Made by a program: the position numbers and the translations under genes
NCBI RefSeq assembly: GCF_029360645.1
Contig: NZ_JARDUA010000001.1
Span: 992,001-1,056,000, forward strand
Reading direction: 5' to 3'
Length of the DNA: 64,000 nucleotides
Origin: Pontibacter litorisediminis
Lineage (GTDB): Bacteria > Bacteroidota > Bacteroidia > Cytophagales > Hymenobacteraceae
The notes under the pieces: model-generated
Databases searched by the model: none
What the model was told of the DNA's origin: nothing
Seen by the model: the letters and a program-made list of their open reading frames with translations, nothing else
Shown: positions 1-8,997 of the stretch, in pieces
Layout of the letters: each line of letters opens with the position of its first letter
Numbering within the stretch: position 1 is the stretch's first letter

Positions 1-502
1 ACCTGGCTACCGCCGCCTTTTTAGCGTTGTGCAGCTTGCTCCAGATATCCACTTCCCAGTTCGCATACAGGCCCACCAAAAAGTCCGGCAGTGGCTCCGG
101 CATCTCCTTATCCGGTTTAATGTCGGTGGTAGCCTCCATGGCCCCTATGTTGGTGTAGCGCGCCCTTTTGTCGACCCCGGCCCCTGCCCTCACACCTACA
201 AACGGCAGGTACTCGCCTTTGCTGGCCCTTACCTCATTCTGGGAAATCTCGATTTCCTGTAAGGTAATGTTCAGCTCCTGGTTGTTCTGCAAGGCCGTGT
301 CAATCAGGGCGCTCAGGTACGGGTCTTCGAAATACTGCTTCCACTGCACCTCAGCCGTGTTGGTGGTGTCCTGCGAGTTGTTGTAACTCGCAGGCACCGC
401 CGTGTTCACTGATCTTTCTACCACAGATGGAGTTTTGCAGGCCGTAAAGGCTAACGACAAGCAGGCTACTCCTACCCATTTATATATTTCTCTTTTAAGC
501 AT
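1..502 (-). CDS. TolC/OprM-family outer-membrane efflux lipoprotein (3' part outside window)
   Basis: The reverse strand reads open from an ATG at 500-502 to the left edge, giving about 167 residues with no stop. The N-terminus has a charged start, a hydrophobic stretch and the lipobox-like LSLAFTAC, so it should be a lipoprotein. The next part (YFEDPYLSALIDTALQNNQEL, then IEISQNEVRASKGEYLP and, further on, ANWEVDIW) follows the pattern of the NodT/OprM outer-membrane factor family. These proteins form the outer-membrane channel of tripartite RND pumps. Its start overlaps the stop of the upstream RND transporter by 8 bp, so the two are almost certainly co-translated. The C-terminal two thirds lie outside the window, so domain completeness cannot be checked. 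Confidence 0.88.
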   Translation of the reverse strand, partial: MLKREIYKWVGVACLSLAFTACKTPSVVERSVNTAVPASYNNSQDTTNTAEVQWKQYFEDPYLSALIDTALQNNQELNITLQEIEISQNEVRASKGEYLPFVGVRAGAGVDKRARYTNIGAMEATTDIKPDKEMPEPLPDFLVGLYANWEVDIWSKLHNAKKAAVAR

Positions 503-3500
503 GGTGGACATAATCTTCAGTTAAAGGAACTTCATCTTCATCTTGGATCAAGTGGCGACCATCTGCCAAATGCGCGAATATGTAGTACAGCCCAGGCACG
601 ATGATGACGCCGAAGACTGTTCCGAACAGCATTCCTCCCAAGGCAGAAGCACCAATGGTCCGGTTGCCGATGGCTCCTGCACCAGTGGCGATGATCAGCG
701 GTATCAAACCGGCGATAAAGGCAAAGGAAGTCATCAGGATCGGGCGGAAGCGCACTTTCGCGCCTGCTATGGCGGCGTCAAAAATAGTGGCTCCTTCCTG
801 CCGCTTCTGAACGGCAAACTCCACGATCAGCACGGCGTTTTTGCCCAACAGGCCAATCAGCATGATGAGCCCTACCTGCGCATAGATGTTGTTCTCCAGC
901 CCCATCAGTTGCAGCAGCATGAAGGAGCCGAACACTCCCACCGGCAGTGAGAAGACCACTGCCAACGGAATGATAAAGCTCTCGTACTGCGCGGCCAGCA
1001 CAAAGTATACAAACACCACCACAATCAGGAACACGTAAAGCGCCTCATTGCCCCTGCCGGCTTCATCATACGATAGGCCTTCCCAGGCAATGTCGTAGCC
1101 GTTGGGCAAGGTCTCTTTGGCCACTTCCTGTACTGCCTGAATGGCATCGGCCGTCGTATAGCCTTTGGCCGGAAGCCCTTGAATGGCGGCCGAGTTATAC
1201 ATGTTGAAGCGGGTAACTTCGTTAGGGCCCTGCGTCTTCTTAAGCTTCATGAATGCAGAGTAAGGCACCATTTCCCCGTGGTCGTTCCTGACATAAAGCT
1301 TCAGAACATCAGAAGGCATCCTTCTGAACTGTGGGTCAGACTGCACATAAACCTTGAAGAACTGATTGAATTTGATGAACCCTTGCTCGTAGGTACTACC
1401 GATCAGAATGTTAAGGTTTTCCATGGCATCCTCAATGGACACCCCTTTCTGCATGGCCAACTTGTTGTCTATCTCCAGCTCGTACTGCGGATAGTTGGCC
1501 GCGAAGAAGGTAAACAAGCCTGTCAGCTCTTTGCGCTTGCTCAGGTTATCCATGAACTCCTGGTTTATCTTATCAAACTCATGGTAGTCGGTATCGGTGT
1601 TTTTATCCAGCAAACGCATCGAGAAACCGCCTGAGGAGCCGAAGCCAGGAATAGCCGGTGGCTCGAAGAACTCGACAATAGCCCCAAGGCCTTTCGATTT
1701 CTCCTCCAGTTCCTCCATAATTTCCTTCACGTTATGATGACGTTCCGACCACGGTTTCAGGTTGATGAGACAGGTACCAGCGTTGGAGCCACGGCCTTCG
1801 GTCATGATCTCGTAGCCTGCCAGCGAGGACACGGATTCGACTCCTTCAATTTCCTCGCATATTTTCTGAAGCCTTTGGGATACCTGGTTGGTTTTTTCCA
1901 GGGTAGAGCCCGGAGGGGTCTGAATAATGGCGTAAATAGTTCCCTGGTCCTCATTCGGGATAAAGCCTGCCGGCAGCACCTGGTTTTCGTAGAAGATGCC
2001 TAAGCCAAAAGCCAGTAAGATGCCGAACGTAAGCCATTTTCTGCTCACGATGTTTCTCAGCAGGCCAACATACCTTCCGGTCAGTTTATCAAACCCACGG
2101 TTAAAGCTGTCGAGGGCCTTGGTGAGCAGGTTTTTCTTCCTTTCTTTTCCATGGTGGTTCTTTAACAGCATAGCGCACAATACCGGGGTAAGCGTGAGGG
2201 CTATCAAGGCCGAGATCACGATAGAGCTGGCCATGGTGATAGAGAACTGGCGGTAAAACGTGCCTACCGGACCCGACATGAACGAGATAGGCAGAAACAC
2301 CGACACCATAACGGCCGTGATGGCGATAATAGCCCCGCTGATCTCTCCGAGCACTTTTTTAACAGCATTGTAAGGCGAGAGGTGCGGTTCTTCCTCCATT
2401 TTGGCATGGACGGCCTCTACCACCACAATGGCGTCATCCACCACAATACCGATGGCCAGCACCAGGGCAAAAAGCGTCACCAGGTTAATGGAAAGCCCAA
2501 AGAACTGGATCACGAAGAAGGCCCCGATCAGGGACACCGGTACCGCCAGAATCGGAATCAGCGTGGAGCGCCAGTCGCCGAGGAAAATGAAAACAACGAT
2601 GGCAACAAGTATAAATGCGTCGCGCAAGGTATGAATCACCTGCTCAATGGAAGCGTCCAGGAACTGAGAAACGTCATAGCTGATCTTGTAGTCCATTCCC
2701 GGGGGGAAGTAAGGGCGCATTTCCTCGAGCTGGGCTTTCACGTCTGCAATCACATCGCTGGCATTACTGCCATAGTTCTGCTTCAGTACAATCGCGGCCG
2801 ATGGTTTGCCGTCCAGGTTCGAGTAGATATCGAAGAACTCACTGCCCAGCTCAACGGTGGCGATATCCTTCAGGTGGATGCTCTCCCCTTCCGCATTGGC
2901 GCGGATGATTACCCCCTCATACTCTTCCGGCTTGTTATACCGGCCCTTGTAAGTCAGCACGTATTCCAGCGACTGGGCCGCTATGCCGGAGCTTTGGCCC
3001 AGCCTACCAGGGCGGCCAATGATACTTTGCTCGCCCAGCGCCTTCATTACCTCATCTACCGAGATGTTATAGGCACGCATGCGGTCCGGGTTCAGCCAGA
3101 TACGCATCGCATACCTACGGCTACCCAAAATCTGCGCCCGGGCCACCCCTTTGATCCGTTGGATCTCCGGGATCATCTTTACGGTGGCGTAGTTGAAGAG
3201 GAACTTCTCATCCATGCTTTCACTCTTGGAGTAGAGGTTCACGTACATCAACATACTTGGCTGAATGGGCGTGATCACCACACCTTCGCGCTGAACCAGT
3301 TCCGGCAACAGCGGCATTACCTGGTCCACCCGCGTCTTCACCCGCACTACTGCATCGTTAGGGTCTGTGCCCGGATCAAATATCACCCGAAGGGTAGCCT
3401 CACCGGCACTAGTGGCATCCGTGGCGATATACCGCATGCCCTCAACCCCGTTTATTGCGTTCTCCAGCGTAATCAGCGTAGAATTTACCAGCACATCGGC

Positions 3501-3659
3501 ACTTGATCCCGGGTAGGCAATAAAGATGTTAACAGTTGTGGGGGCAATCTCCGGGAACTGGGAAATAGGCAGCTTCTTGATAGCCAAGGTGCCTACAAAA
3601 ACAATCATGACCGATATCACAATAGCGAATACGGGTCTATGTATGAACTTTTGAAACAT
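495..3659 (-). CDS. RND efflux transporter permease, HAE1 (AcrB-like) family
   Basis: This 1054-residue protein is an inner-membrane proton-driven exporter subunit of a tripartite pump. It starts MFQKFIHRPVFAIVISVMI, a typical first RND membrane helix. Predicted helices cluster in two halves (about residues 335-550 and 865-1030) around two large periplasmic loops. The fourth-helix motif IGIVVDDAIVVVEAVHAKM carries the paired aspartates of the proton relay of AcrB-type multidrug exporters; heavy-metal RNDs have DFG...D instead. Length matches the family. It follows an adaptor gene (24 bp gap) and overlaps an outer-membrane factor gene, so adaptor, pump and channel form one operon. The substrate cannot be read from sequence; lipophilic drugs, bile acids or dyes are typical. 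No AAGTATA heptamer was noticed inside it. Confidence 0.95.
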   Translation of the reverse strand: MFQKFIHRPVFAIVISVMIVFVGTLAIKKLPISQFPEIAPTTVNIFIAYPGSSADVLVNSTLITLENAINGVEGMRYIATDATSAGEATLRVIFDPGTDPNDAVVRVKTRVDQVMPLLPELVQREGVVITPIQPSMLMYVNLYSKSESMDEKFLFNYATVKMIPEIQRIKGVARAQILGSRRYAMRIWLNPDRMRAYNISVDEVMKALGEQSIIGRPGRLGQSSGIAAQSLEYVLTYKGRYNKPEEYEGVIIRANAEGESIHLKDIATVELGSEFFDIYSNLDGKPSAAIVLKQNYGSNASDVIADVKAQLEEMRPYFPPGMDYKISYDVSQFLDASIEQVIHTLRDAFILVAIVVFIFLGDWRSTLIPILAVPVSLIGAFFVIQFFGLSINLVTLFALVLAIGIVVDDAIVVVEAVHAKMEEEPHLSPYNAVKKVLGEISGAIIAITAVMVSVFLPISFMSGPVGTFYRQFSITMASSIVISALIALTLTPVLCAMLLKNHHGKERKKNLLTKALDSFNRGFDKLTGRYVGLLRNIVSRKWLTFGILLAFGLGIFYENQVLPAGFIPNEDQGTIYAIIQTPPGSTLEKTNQVSQRLQKICEEIEGVESVSSLAGYEIMTEGRGSNAGTCLINLKPWSERHHNVKEIMEELEEKSKGLGAIVEFFEPPAIPGFGSSGGFSMRLLDKNTDTDYHEFDKINQEFMDNLSKRKELTGLFTFFAANYPQYELEIDNKLAMQKGVSIEDAMENLNILIGSTYEQGFIKFNQFFKVYVQSDPQFRRMPSDVLKLYVRNDHGEMVPYSAFMKLKKTQGPNEVTRFNMYNSAAIQGLPAKGYTTADAIQAVQEVAKETLPNGYDIAWEGLSYDEAGRGNEALYVFLIVVVFVYFVLAAQYESFIIPLAVVFSLPVGVFGSFMLLQLMGLENNIYAQVGLIMLIGLLGKNAVLIVEFAVQKRQEGATIFDAAIAGAKVRFRPILMTSFAFIAGLIPLIIATGAGAIGNRTIGASALGGMLFGTVFGVIIVPGLYYIFAHLADGRHLIQDEDEVPLTEDYVHHA

Positions 3660-3683
3660 GTCTTCTGCGTTTAGATGAGCGAT

Positions 3684-4781
3684 CTATTCTGCATATAGGT
3701 CTAGCTGAGACAAGACGGTGTTGGGCTTTAAGAACTTGTATTGTACTTTCTCGTTTTCCCGTACAAGTCGCAAGCCCTCCAAAAGGATCTTGTCATCCTC
3801 CGCCAAGCCATCCTGCACCACGTAAATGTGCGGAATCTCTGCTCCGATGGTGATCTCCCGCGACCTTAACACATTGTTTTTATCCACCACGTACACATAT
3901 TTCTTGTCCAGAACCTCAAAGGTGGCCTTTTGGGGAATCAGCAGCGCATTCTTAAGCGGAATACCCATGCGGATATTACCGGTCTCCCCGTGTCGCAGCA
4001 GCCCGTCCGGGTTCGGGAATGTGGCCCGGAAGGCAATGTTTCCGGTTTCGTTGTTGAATTCGGCTTCAATGGTTTCTACCACGCCGGGGTGGTCAAACAG
4101 CTTGTTGTTAGCCATCAACAGGTTCACCCGCACAGCGCTATCCTGCTTTGTCTTGGTTCTGTACTCCAGGTACTCGGCCTCCGGAACATTATAGTACACC
4201 CACATTTTGCTGTTGTCAGACAGGTTCGTAAGCAGGTCGCCCTCCTCTATAAGGCTTCCCTGCCTTACATGGAAGCGGTCGATGATGCCATCGAAAGGGG
4301 CCCTGACTTCAGTGAACTGAAGGTGAACCTTGGCTAGGGCTACTTCGGCGTTGGCCTTGTCTAACTTGGCCTTGGCCATGGCCAGTTCGTTGGGAGCCAC
4401 GATGTTGCTGTCGGCGAGCGTTTTCGTGTTCAGGTACTCAATGCGGGCGAAATTGGCCTCGGCCTGTGCCCTTTGCAGCTCGGCTTCGTACAGCTTAGGC
4501 ATGATCTGAAACAAGAGTTGCCCTTCTTTCACAAACTGCCCCTCATCTACAAAAATCTTCTGCAGGTAGCCTCTTTCCTGGGCTCGTAGCTCAATATGGC
4601 GTATGGAGCTGATCTGGCTCACGTAGTCTTCCGTTATGGTCGTATCCATTTTCATGGGGCTGGTGACCAAGAGCTTTTCCTCGCTCTCCTTTATTTCTTC
4701 TCCTTTGGATGATGTACAACTTGATTGGCACAATAAGACACACAATCCCACAAGCATGAGATTTCTCTTCATGATCTTCAT
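3684..4781 (-). CDS. RND efflux periplasmic adaptor subunit (AcrA-like)
   Basis: This 365-residue membrane-fusion protein should bridge the inner-membrane RND pump encoded just downstream and the outer-membrane channel. The N-terminus (MKIMKRNLMLVGLCVLLCQSSC) looks like a lipoprotein signal with Cys near residue 22. A biotinyl-lipoyl-like half motif (ERGYLQKIFVDEGQFVKEGQLLF) precedes a helical hairpin rich in Ala, Glu and Lys (residues about 95-150). The second lipoyl half (RAPFDGIIDRFHVRQGSLIEEGD) and beta-barrel segments follow. Either of the first two Met codons could be the start. The gene is 24 bp upstream of the pump gene. No local regulator is adjacent, and the upstream 337-bp gap should hold its promoter. 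Confidence 0.93.
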   Translation of the reverse strand: MKIMKRNLMLVGLCVLLCQSSCTSSKGEEIKESEEKLLVTSPMKMDTTITEDYVSQISSIRHIELRAQERGYLQKIFVDEGQFVKEGQLLFQIMPKLYEAELQRAQAEANFARIEYLNTKTLADSNIVAPNELAMAKAKLDKANAEVALAKVHLQFTEVRAPFDGIIDRFHVRQGSLIEEGDLLTNLSDNSKMWVYYNVPEAEYLEYRTKTKQDSAVRVNLLMANNKLFDHPGVVETIEAEFNNETGNIAFRATFPNPDGLLRHGETGNIRMGIPLKNALLIPQKATFEVLDKKYVYVVDKNNVLRSREITIGAEIPHIYVVQDGLAEDDKILLEGLRLVRENEKVQYKFLKPNTVLSQLDLYAE

Positions 4782-5118
4782 GACGGCTTAGGTTAAAATG
4801 ATGAACTTTTGTTGATGAAATGGTTAAAGAGGAGTAACCGCAATACACCTGTGCAGCCATTTGCCTATGCCATGGATGCCGGGGTGTAAAGAAGTATAAC
4901 TAAAAGGAAGGCAGGCAGCCGTAGCGGAGTTGCTTCTACGTCGTCTTCAGCTCAGGATTAGCACCCAGAAAGTCCTATCTTCCGCCCTACTTCTCATTGG
5001 AGGGGGAACATAAGAGAATAAGAGATCCTGCTATACTTTCTGGTTCGGCACACAAAGCCAAAGCCCGAAGTACGGTTACAGCGCAGAGTCCAGAGATAGT
5101 GCCTGCCTAGGCACTAGA
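4782..5118. other. intergenic region upstream of the AcrA-like adaptor gene
   Basis: No convincing gene is present. There is a short inverted repeat AGTGCCT...AGGCACT at 5098-5115 without a T-run, so it is not a good terminator. Copies of the over-represented AAGTATA/TATACTT word lie near 4892 and 5033. A promoter for the minus-strand efflux operon is expected here but no TAnnTTTG box was recognised. Confidence 0.4.
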
Positions 5119-5556
5119 TCATGTCCTGAAAACCTCGAACAGGAGGTATCTTTTATGAGATAAGGAATAGGAAAAGTGCTTGCAGAAGAGCAAGCCAATT
5201 TTAATGTGGCGGAAAAAGTAAGCGAGTACTAAGGCAAGAAAGGCAGCAGTTAAGTAGTTCTTGTACCAAAAGAACCTTTGAGACGAAATAAAAGCATAAT
5301 CTTCCTCCGTGATGTCGGTTGCCTCTACCTTAAACCCTTTCTCCGGGTCAGATGAAGCAACCTTACGGTCGAAGGACTCGCTGTTGGGTAGGGCGCTAAC
5401 GCTGCCATGCGCGGCACCCTTGCGTACGAGCTCTGCCTTGGTGAGGTGATGTGGATGGAAATGGCTGTCAAACCCTGTTTGGGCATACAACTGGCTGTAG
5501 AGGCACAGCAGTAGTATGCACACGCACGTAAGATATTTTAGGAATGCCTTTACCAT
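5119..5556 (-). CDS. hypothetical membrane-anchored protein between two RND loci
   Basis: I do not recognise a family. The 145-residue product begins with a signal-like segment (MVKAFLKYLTCVCILLLCLYSQLYAQ, probable cleavage after YAQ). A His-containing stretch follows (GFDSHFHPHHLTKAEL), then a polar region and one predicted transmembrane helix (NYLTAAFLALVLAYFF, about residues 99-115) with a basic tail. The His cluster could bind a metal ion, which would fit its place between a heavy-metal RND operon and another RND operon, but this is inference. A terminator separates it from the metal RND gene, so it is probably transcribed on its own or with the downstream adaptor gene. The reading frame is intact. 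Confidence 0.6.
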   Translation of the reverse strand: MVKAFLKYLTCVCILLLCLYSQLYAQTGFDSHFHPHHLTKAELVRKGAAHGSVSALPNSESFDRKVASSDPEKGFKVEATDITEEDYAFISSQRFFWYKNYLTAAFLALVLAYFFRHIKIGLLFCKHFSYSLSHKRYLLFEVFRT

Positions 5557-5802
5557 CGGGGCGCAAAGCTAGTTCACAGAATTTACACACACAACAGCTG
5601 GAGTGAAAATTATGGGCGCAAGGGATTCATATATTTCAAAAGATAATCCAAAGCCTCATCCTGCTGTTTTCAATTAACATCTAAAACAGATGGGTGACGT
5701 TCGTCATGTAGATGGGTATAATCAAAAGGTGCATCTATCCTTATTTCATCGTTTCGGGAGGAAGCAAGATTAGTTCTCATACAGAATGCAGTTCGATACG
5801 GT

Positions 5803-5840
5803 AATAAAAAAGGAGTGGGCAGAAAACTTCTGCTCACTCC
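5803..5840 (-). terminator. rho-independent terminator after the heavy-metal RND gene
   Basis: A hairpin with arms GGAGTGGGCAGAA and TTCTGCTCACTCC (5812-5840) is followed on the minus strand by a run of six T. It lies 20 bp past the stop of the CzcA-like gene and should end that operon. Confidence 0.85.
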
Positions 5841-5860
5841 GTCTAACAAACAACCTAACC

Positions 5861-8800
5861 TTAAACTGTAACTTTTTCTCTTTTTTTCTCTGATTTGCTG
5901 TAGGCCAGATAGTATACCTGTGGCAGCACGATCAGAGACAGAATCATGCAGATCATCAAACCTCCTACAATCATGATGGCAAGCGGCTTTTGAATCTCCG
6001 AGCCCATGCCTGTGGAGAGTGCCGCAGGCAACAGACCTGCCGATCCCATGATAGCGATCATAAACACAGGTCTGATCCGGCTGTACACACCCTCTGAAAT
6101 AGCCTTCTGAAGCGATACCCCCCTGCGCAAGTAGTCCTTCATCACGGCGATAAGAATGATTCCATCGATGGTGCCCACCCCAAACAGGATGATAAAGCCT
6201 ATACCAGCCGATATGCCAAAGGTAGTACCTGTGAGCCACAGCGACAGGAAACCACCAATGAAGGCAAACGGAATGGTGATGAGCGAAATAACCGTGTCTT
6301 TGAGGTTACCGAAGTTGACGTACAGCAGGAAGAAGATCATCAGGAGCGAGATCGGCACGATGTAAGCCAGGCGCCTGGTGGCCCTCTCCTTGTTCTCGAA
6401 CTCCCCTGCCCACGTTAAGTCATAGCTCTCCGGAAGCACGACCCGTTCCTCCACCCGTTTCTGTGCCTCTTCTACCGTACTGCCCAGGTCACGGCCGCGC
6501 ACCGAGAAACCAACGGCGATGTAACGGCTGCTCCCTTCGCGGTAAATGAAAGCCGGACCAGTAAAGAAGCCTACGTCAGCGATCTCGTACAGCGGAATCA
6601 TAGAGCCGCTGTTGGCCGGCACGAGTATGTTCTTCACCTCTGCTTCCGATTTTCTGAATGGCTCCGCATAGCGCACCCGCACATCAAAGATGCGCTCGTC
6701 TTCATAGAACGAGGTGGCAGCTTTTCCGCCGATGGCCATTTCGATTACAGCCTGTGCATCGGCCATACTTACCCCGTAGCGGGCCATTCTGCTTTCATCC
6801 AGCTTAATGCGCAGCTCCGGCAAACCAATGTTGCGGTAAATGTTCAGGTCTTCGATGCCCTCCACATCTTTGATGGCGGCTGCCACCTGGTCAGCGGTGC
6901 TCTCCAGTTCAAAGAGGTCGTTGCCGAATATCTTCACCACCAGCGAGCTCTTCACCCCAGATACATACTCTTCCACGTTGTCCATGATAGGTTGGCTGAA
7001 GCCAAAGGTAACCCCAGGGTATACGGCCAGCGACTGTTCCATTTCAGAAAGCAGGTCCTGTTTCGACAACTTGCGGCTCCAGTCACTTTCGTCCTTGAGC
7101 TGCACGTGGAACTCAATATTAAAGAAACCGGTCGGGTCGGTGCCGTCGTTGGGGCGGCCTGTCTGCGTCAGTACAAAAGCGACCTCGTCAAACTCCCGGA
7201 ATTTGGCTTTCATCTCTTTGGTCAGCTTCACCGACTCATCCAGGCTCACACTGTTCGGTAGGGTGGCTCGTACGTACAGCGCTCCTTCGTTTAGCTGCGG
7301 GATGAACTCGGTGCCCAACCGGCTAAAGCCAAAGCCGCAGGCAATCAGCAACCCACCGAACAGCGCGATAGTCAGTTTTTTGTTCACCGCACCCAGCTGG
7401 TACAATTTAAACAGGATGCCACGAATGAAGTTGGTGATTGGGTTTTCGCGGTCAACCACGTTCTTGTTCAGCAGCACCTTGCACATGGCCGGCACATAGG
7501 TCAAACTCAGCAACACAGCACCAATTAACGCATAGCCCAAGGTAAAGGCCAGTGGCGAGAACATCTTACCTTCTACTTTCTGGAAGGTGAAGATCGGCAT
7601 CAGCGCCACGATCAAAATAATCTGAGCAAAGAAGATTGACTTTGCCACAGAGCGTGTCTGGTTTTTGATGATACCCAGCTTGGAGATTTTGTTGAAGCGC
7701 GGCATACCCAGCTGGTGCGCCCGTTTATCCAGCCCCACAAATACGTGCTCCACCACTACCATAGTACCTTCCAGCAACAGGCCGAAGTCTACTGCACCAA
7801 TTGAAATGAGGTTGGCTGGCAAGCCCTGGATGCGCAGCATGACAATAGCAAACAGGAAAGCCAGCGGGATAACGGAGGCTACAATAACTGTGGTGCGCCA
7901 GTTAAACAGGAAGATAAATACCAACACTGACACCAGTATGATACCTTCCACCAGGTTGTGTGTCACCGTGTTTACTGTCTTATCAACGAGTATGGTTCTG
8001 TCGTGGAACGCCTCAATCTTCACATCGGAGGGCAAAATCCTAGTGTTCAGCTCCTCTATCTTGTCCTTCAGCCTTTCAATCACGTCGCTTGGGTTCTCCC
8101 CGCGCAGCATTATCACGATGCCTTGCACCAGGTCATCGTCCTCGTCTAGCCCTACCTGACCCAAACGCGGCTTGGCAGAAATCTTCACATCGGCTACATG
8201 CTTGACCAGCACCGGCGTACCGTTCACATTCTCGATCAGGATGTTCTCAATCTCGGCCACACTCTCTAACAAGCCCACGCCACGCACCACATATGCCTGA
8301 TCGCCTTTGTTGATCACATCGCCGCCTACGTTGATGTTGCTTTTCTCTACTGCCTCAAAAACATCCAGCGGCGAGAGGTTATAGTTTGCCAGTTCTACCG
8401 GGTTTACCTGTATCTCATAAATCTTCTCCTCCCCGCCAAAACTGATCACTTCGGCAATGCCTGGCACGCCTACTAACTCCCGCTCTACTACCCACTCGTG
8501 TATAGCCGTCAGGTCGCTGATATCTCGCGATTTGCTTTTGAGTACATAACGGAAAATTTCGCCGGTAGCGCCGGAAGGTGGCTCTACTTCTGCCTCTGCT
8601 CCCTCGGGCAACTCTATACTTTGCATGCGGTTCGAGGCATACTGCTGGGCATAAAAATCATCCACATTTTCGTCGAACAGCACCGTTACCACCGACAGTC
8701 CGAAAAGTGAGGTGGAACGAACCTCGGCCTTGCGCGGTATGGTGTTCATCTGGCGTGTGATAGGCAGCGTGATAAACTTCTCTACCTCCTCGGCACTGCG

Positions 8801-8974
8801 GCCGGGCCATTGGGTAATGATGCGGGCCCTGGTATTGGTCACATCCGGGAAAGCCTCAATGGGTGTGTTGATGTAACTTATGATTCCCGCCGCCACCAAC
8901 AGCGCCGTCAGGAAAAAGACGATGATGTGGTTTTTAAGCGAGAACGATACTAAACTCTGAACAAATTTATCCAT
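5861..8974 (-). CDS. heavy-metal-type RND efflux permease (CzcA/CusA family)
   Basis: This 1037-residue inner-membrane pump belongs to the HME branch of RND exporters, which move metal cations from periplasm or cytoplasm out of the cell. The first helix (SFSLKNHIIVFFLTALLVAAGIISY), the PIEAFPDVTN motif and the two-halved topology match the family. The key fourth-helix motif is at residues 396-409: Asp396-Phe-Gly, Glu402-Gly and Glu409. CzcA-type pumps usually have a second Asp where this one has Glu402. There is no C-terminal outer-membrane-factor fusion of the kind seen in some Bacteroidota CzcA proteins; a separate channel gene lies upstream. The gene follows its adaptor by 23 bp and a regulator/sensor pair stands at the head of the cluster. 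Which metal is exported is not decidable from sequence. Confidence 0.93.
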   Translation of the reverse strand: MDKFVQSLVSFSLKNHIIVFFLTALLVAAGIISYINTPIEAFPDVTNTRARIITQWPGRSAEEVEKFITLPITRQMNTIPRKAEVRSTSLFGLSVVTVLFDENVDDFYAQQYASNRMQSIELPEGAEAEVEPPSGATGEIFRYVLKSKSRDISDLTAIHEWVVERELVGVPGIAEVISFGGEEKIYEIQVNPVELANYNLSPLDVFEAVEKSNINVGGDVINKGDQAYVVRGVGLLESVAEIENILIENVNGTPVLVKHVADVKISAKPRLGQVGLDEDDDLVQGIVIMLRGENPSDVIERLKDKIEELNTRILPSDVKIEAFHDRTILVDKTVNTVTHNLVEGIILVSVLVFIFLFNWRTTVIVASVIPLAFLFAIVMLRIQGLPANLISIGAVDFGLLLEGTMVVVEHVFVGLDKRAHQLGMPRFNKISKLGIIKNQTRSVAKSIFFAQIILIVALMPIFTFQKVEGKMFSPLAFTLGYALIGAVLLSLTYVPAMCKVLLNKNVVDRENPITNFIRGILFKLYQLGAVNKKLTIALFGGLLIACGFGFSRLGTEFIPQLNEGALYVRATLPNSVSLDESVKLTKEMKAKFREFDEVAFVLTQTGRPNDGTDPTGFFNIEFHVQLKDESDWSRKLSKQDLLSEMEQSLAVYPGVTFGFSQPIMDNVEEYVSGVKSSLVVKIFGNDLFELESTADQVAAAIKDVEGIEDLNIYRNIGLPELRIKLDESRMARYGVSMADAQAVIEMAIGGKAATSFYEDERIFDVRVRYAEPFRKSEAEVKNILVPANSGSMIPLYEIADVGFFTGPAFIYREGSSRYIAVGFSVRGRDLGSTVEEAQKRVEERVVLPESYDLTWAGEFENKERATRRLAYIVPISLLMIFFLLYVNFGNLKDTVISLITIPFAFIGGFLSLWLTGTTFGISAGIGFIILFGVGTIDGIILIAVMKDYLRRGVSLQKAISEGVYSRIRPVFMIAIMGSAGLLPAALSTGMGSEIQKPLAIMIVGGLMICMILSLIVLPQVYYLAYSKSEKKREKVTV

Positions 8975-8997
8975 GTCGTCTGTCTGTGCCCCTCCCT

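Noticed and set aside
2382..3506. 374-codon open frame on the plus strand opposite the HAE1 pump gene
   Set aside because: The translation is His/Arg/Gln-rich with no family motifs and lies wholly antisense to a strongly supported gene.
5098..5115. terminator after the 145-residue hypothetical gene
   Set aside because: The short AGTGCCT/AGGCACT hairpin has no T-run on the minus strand.
5670..6239. 189-codon minus-strand frame running past the end of the metal RND gene
   Set aside because: It overlaps the RND gene in another frame, crosses its terminator and has no family features.
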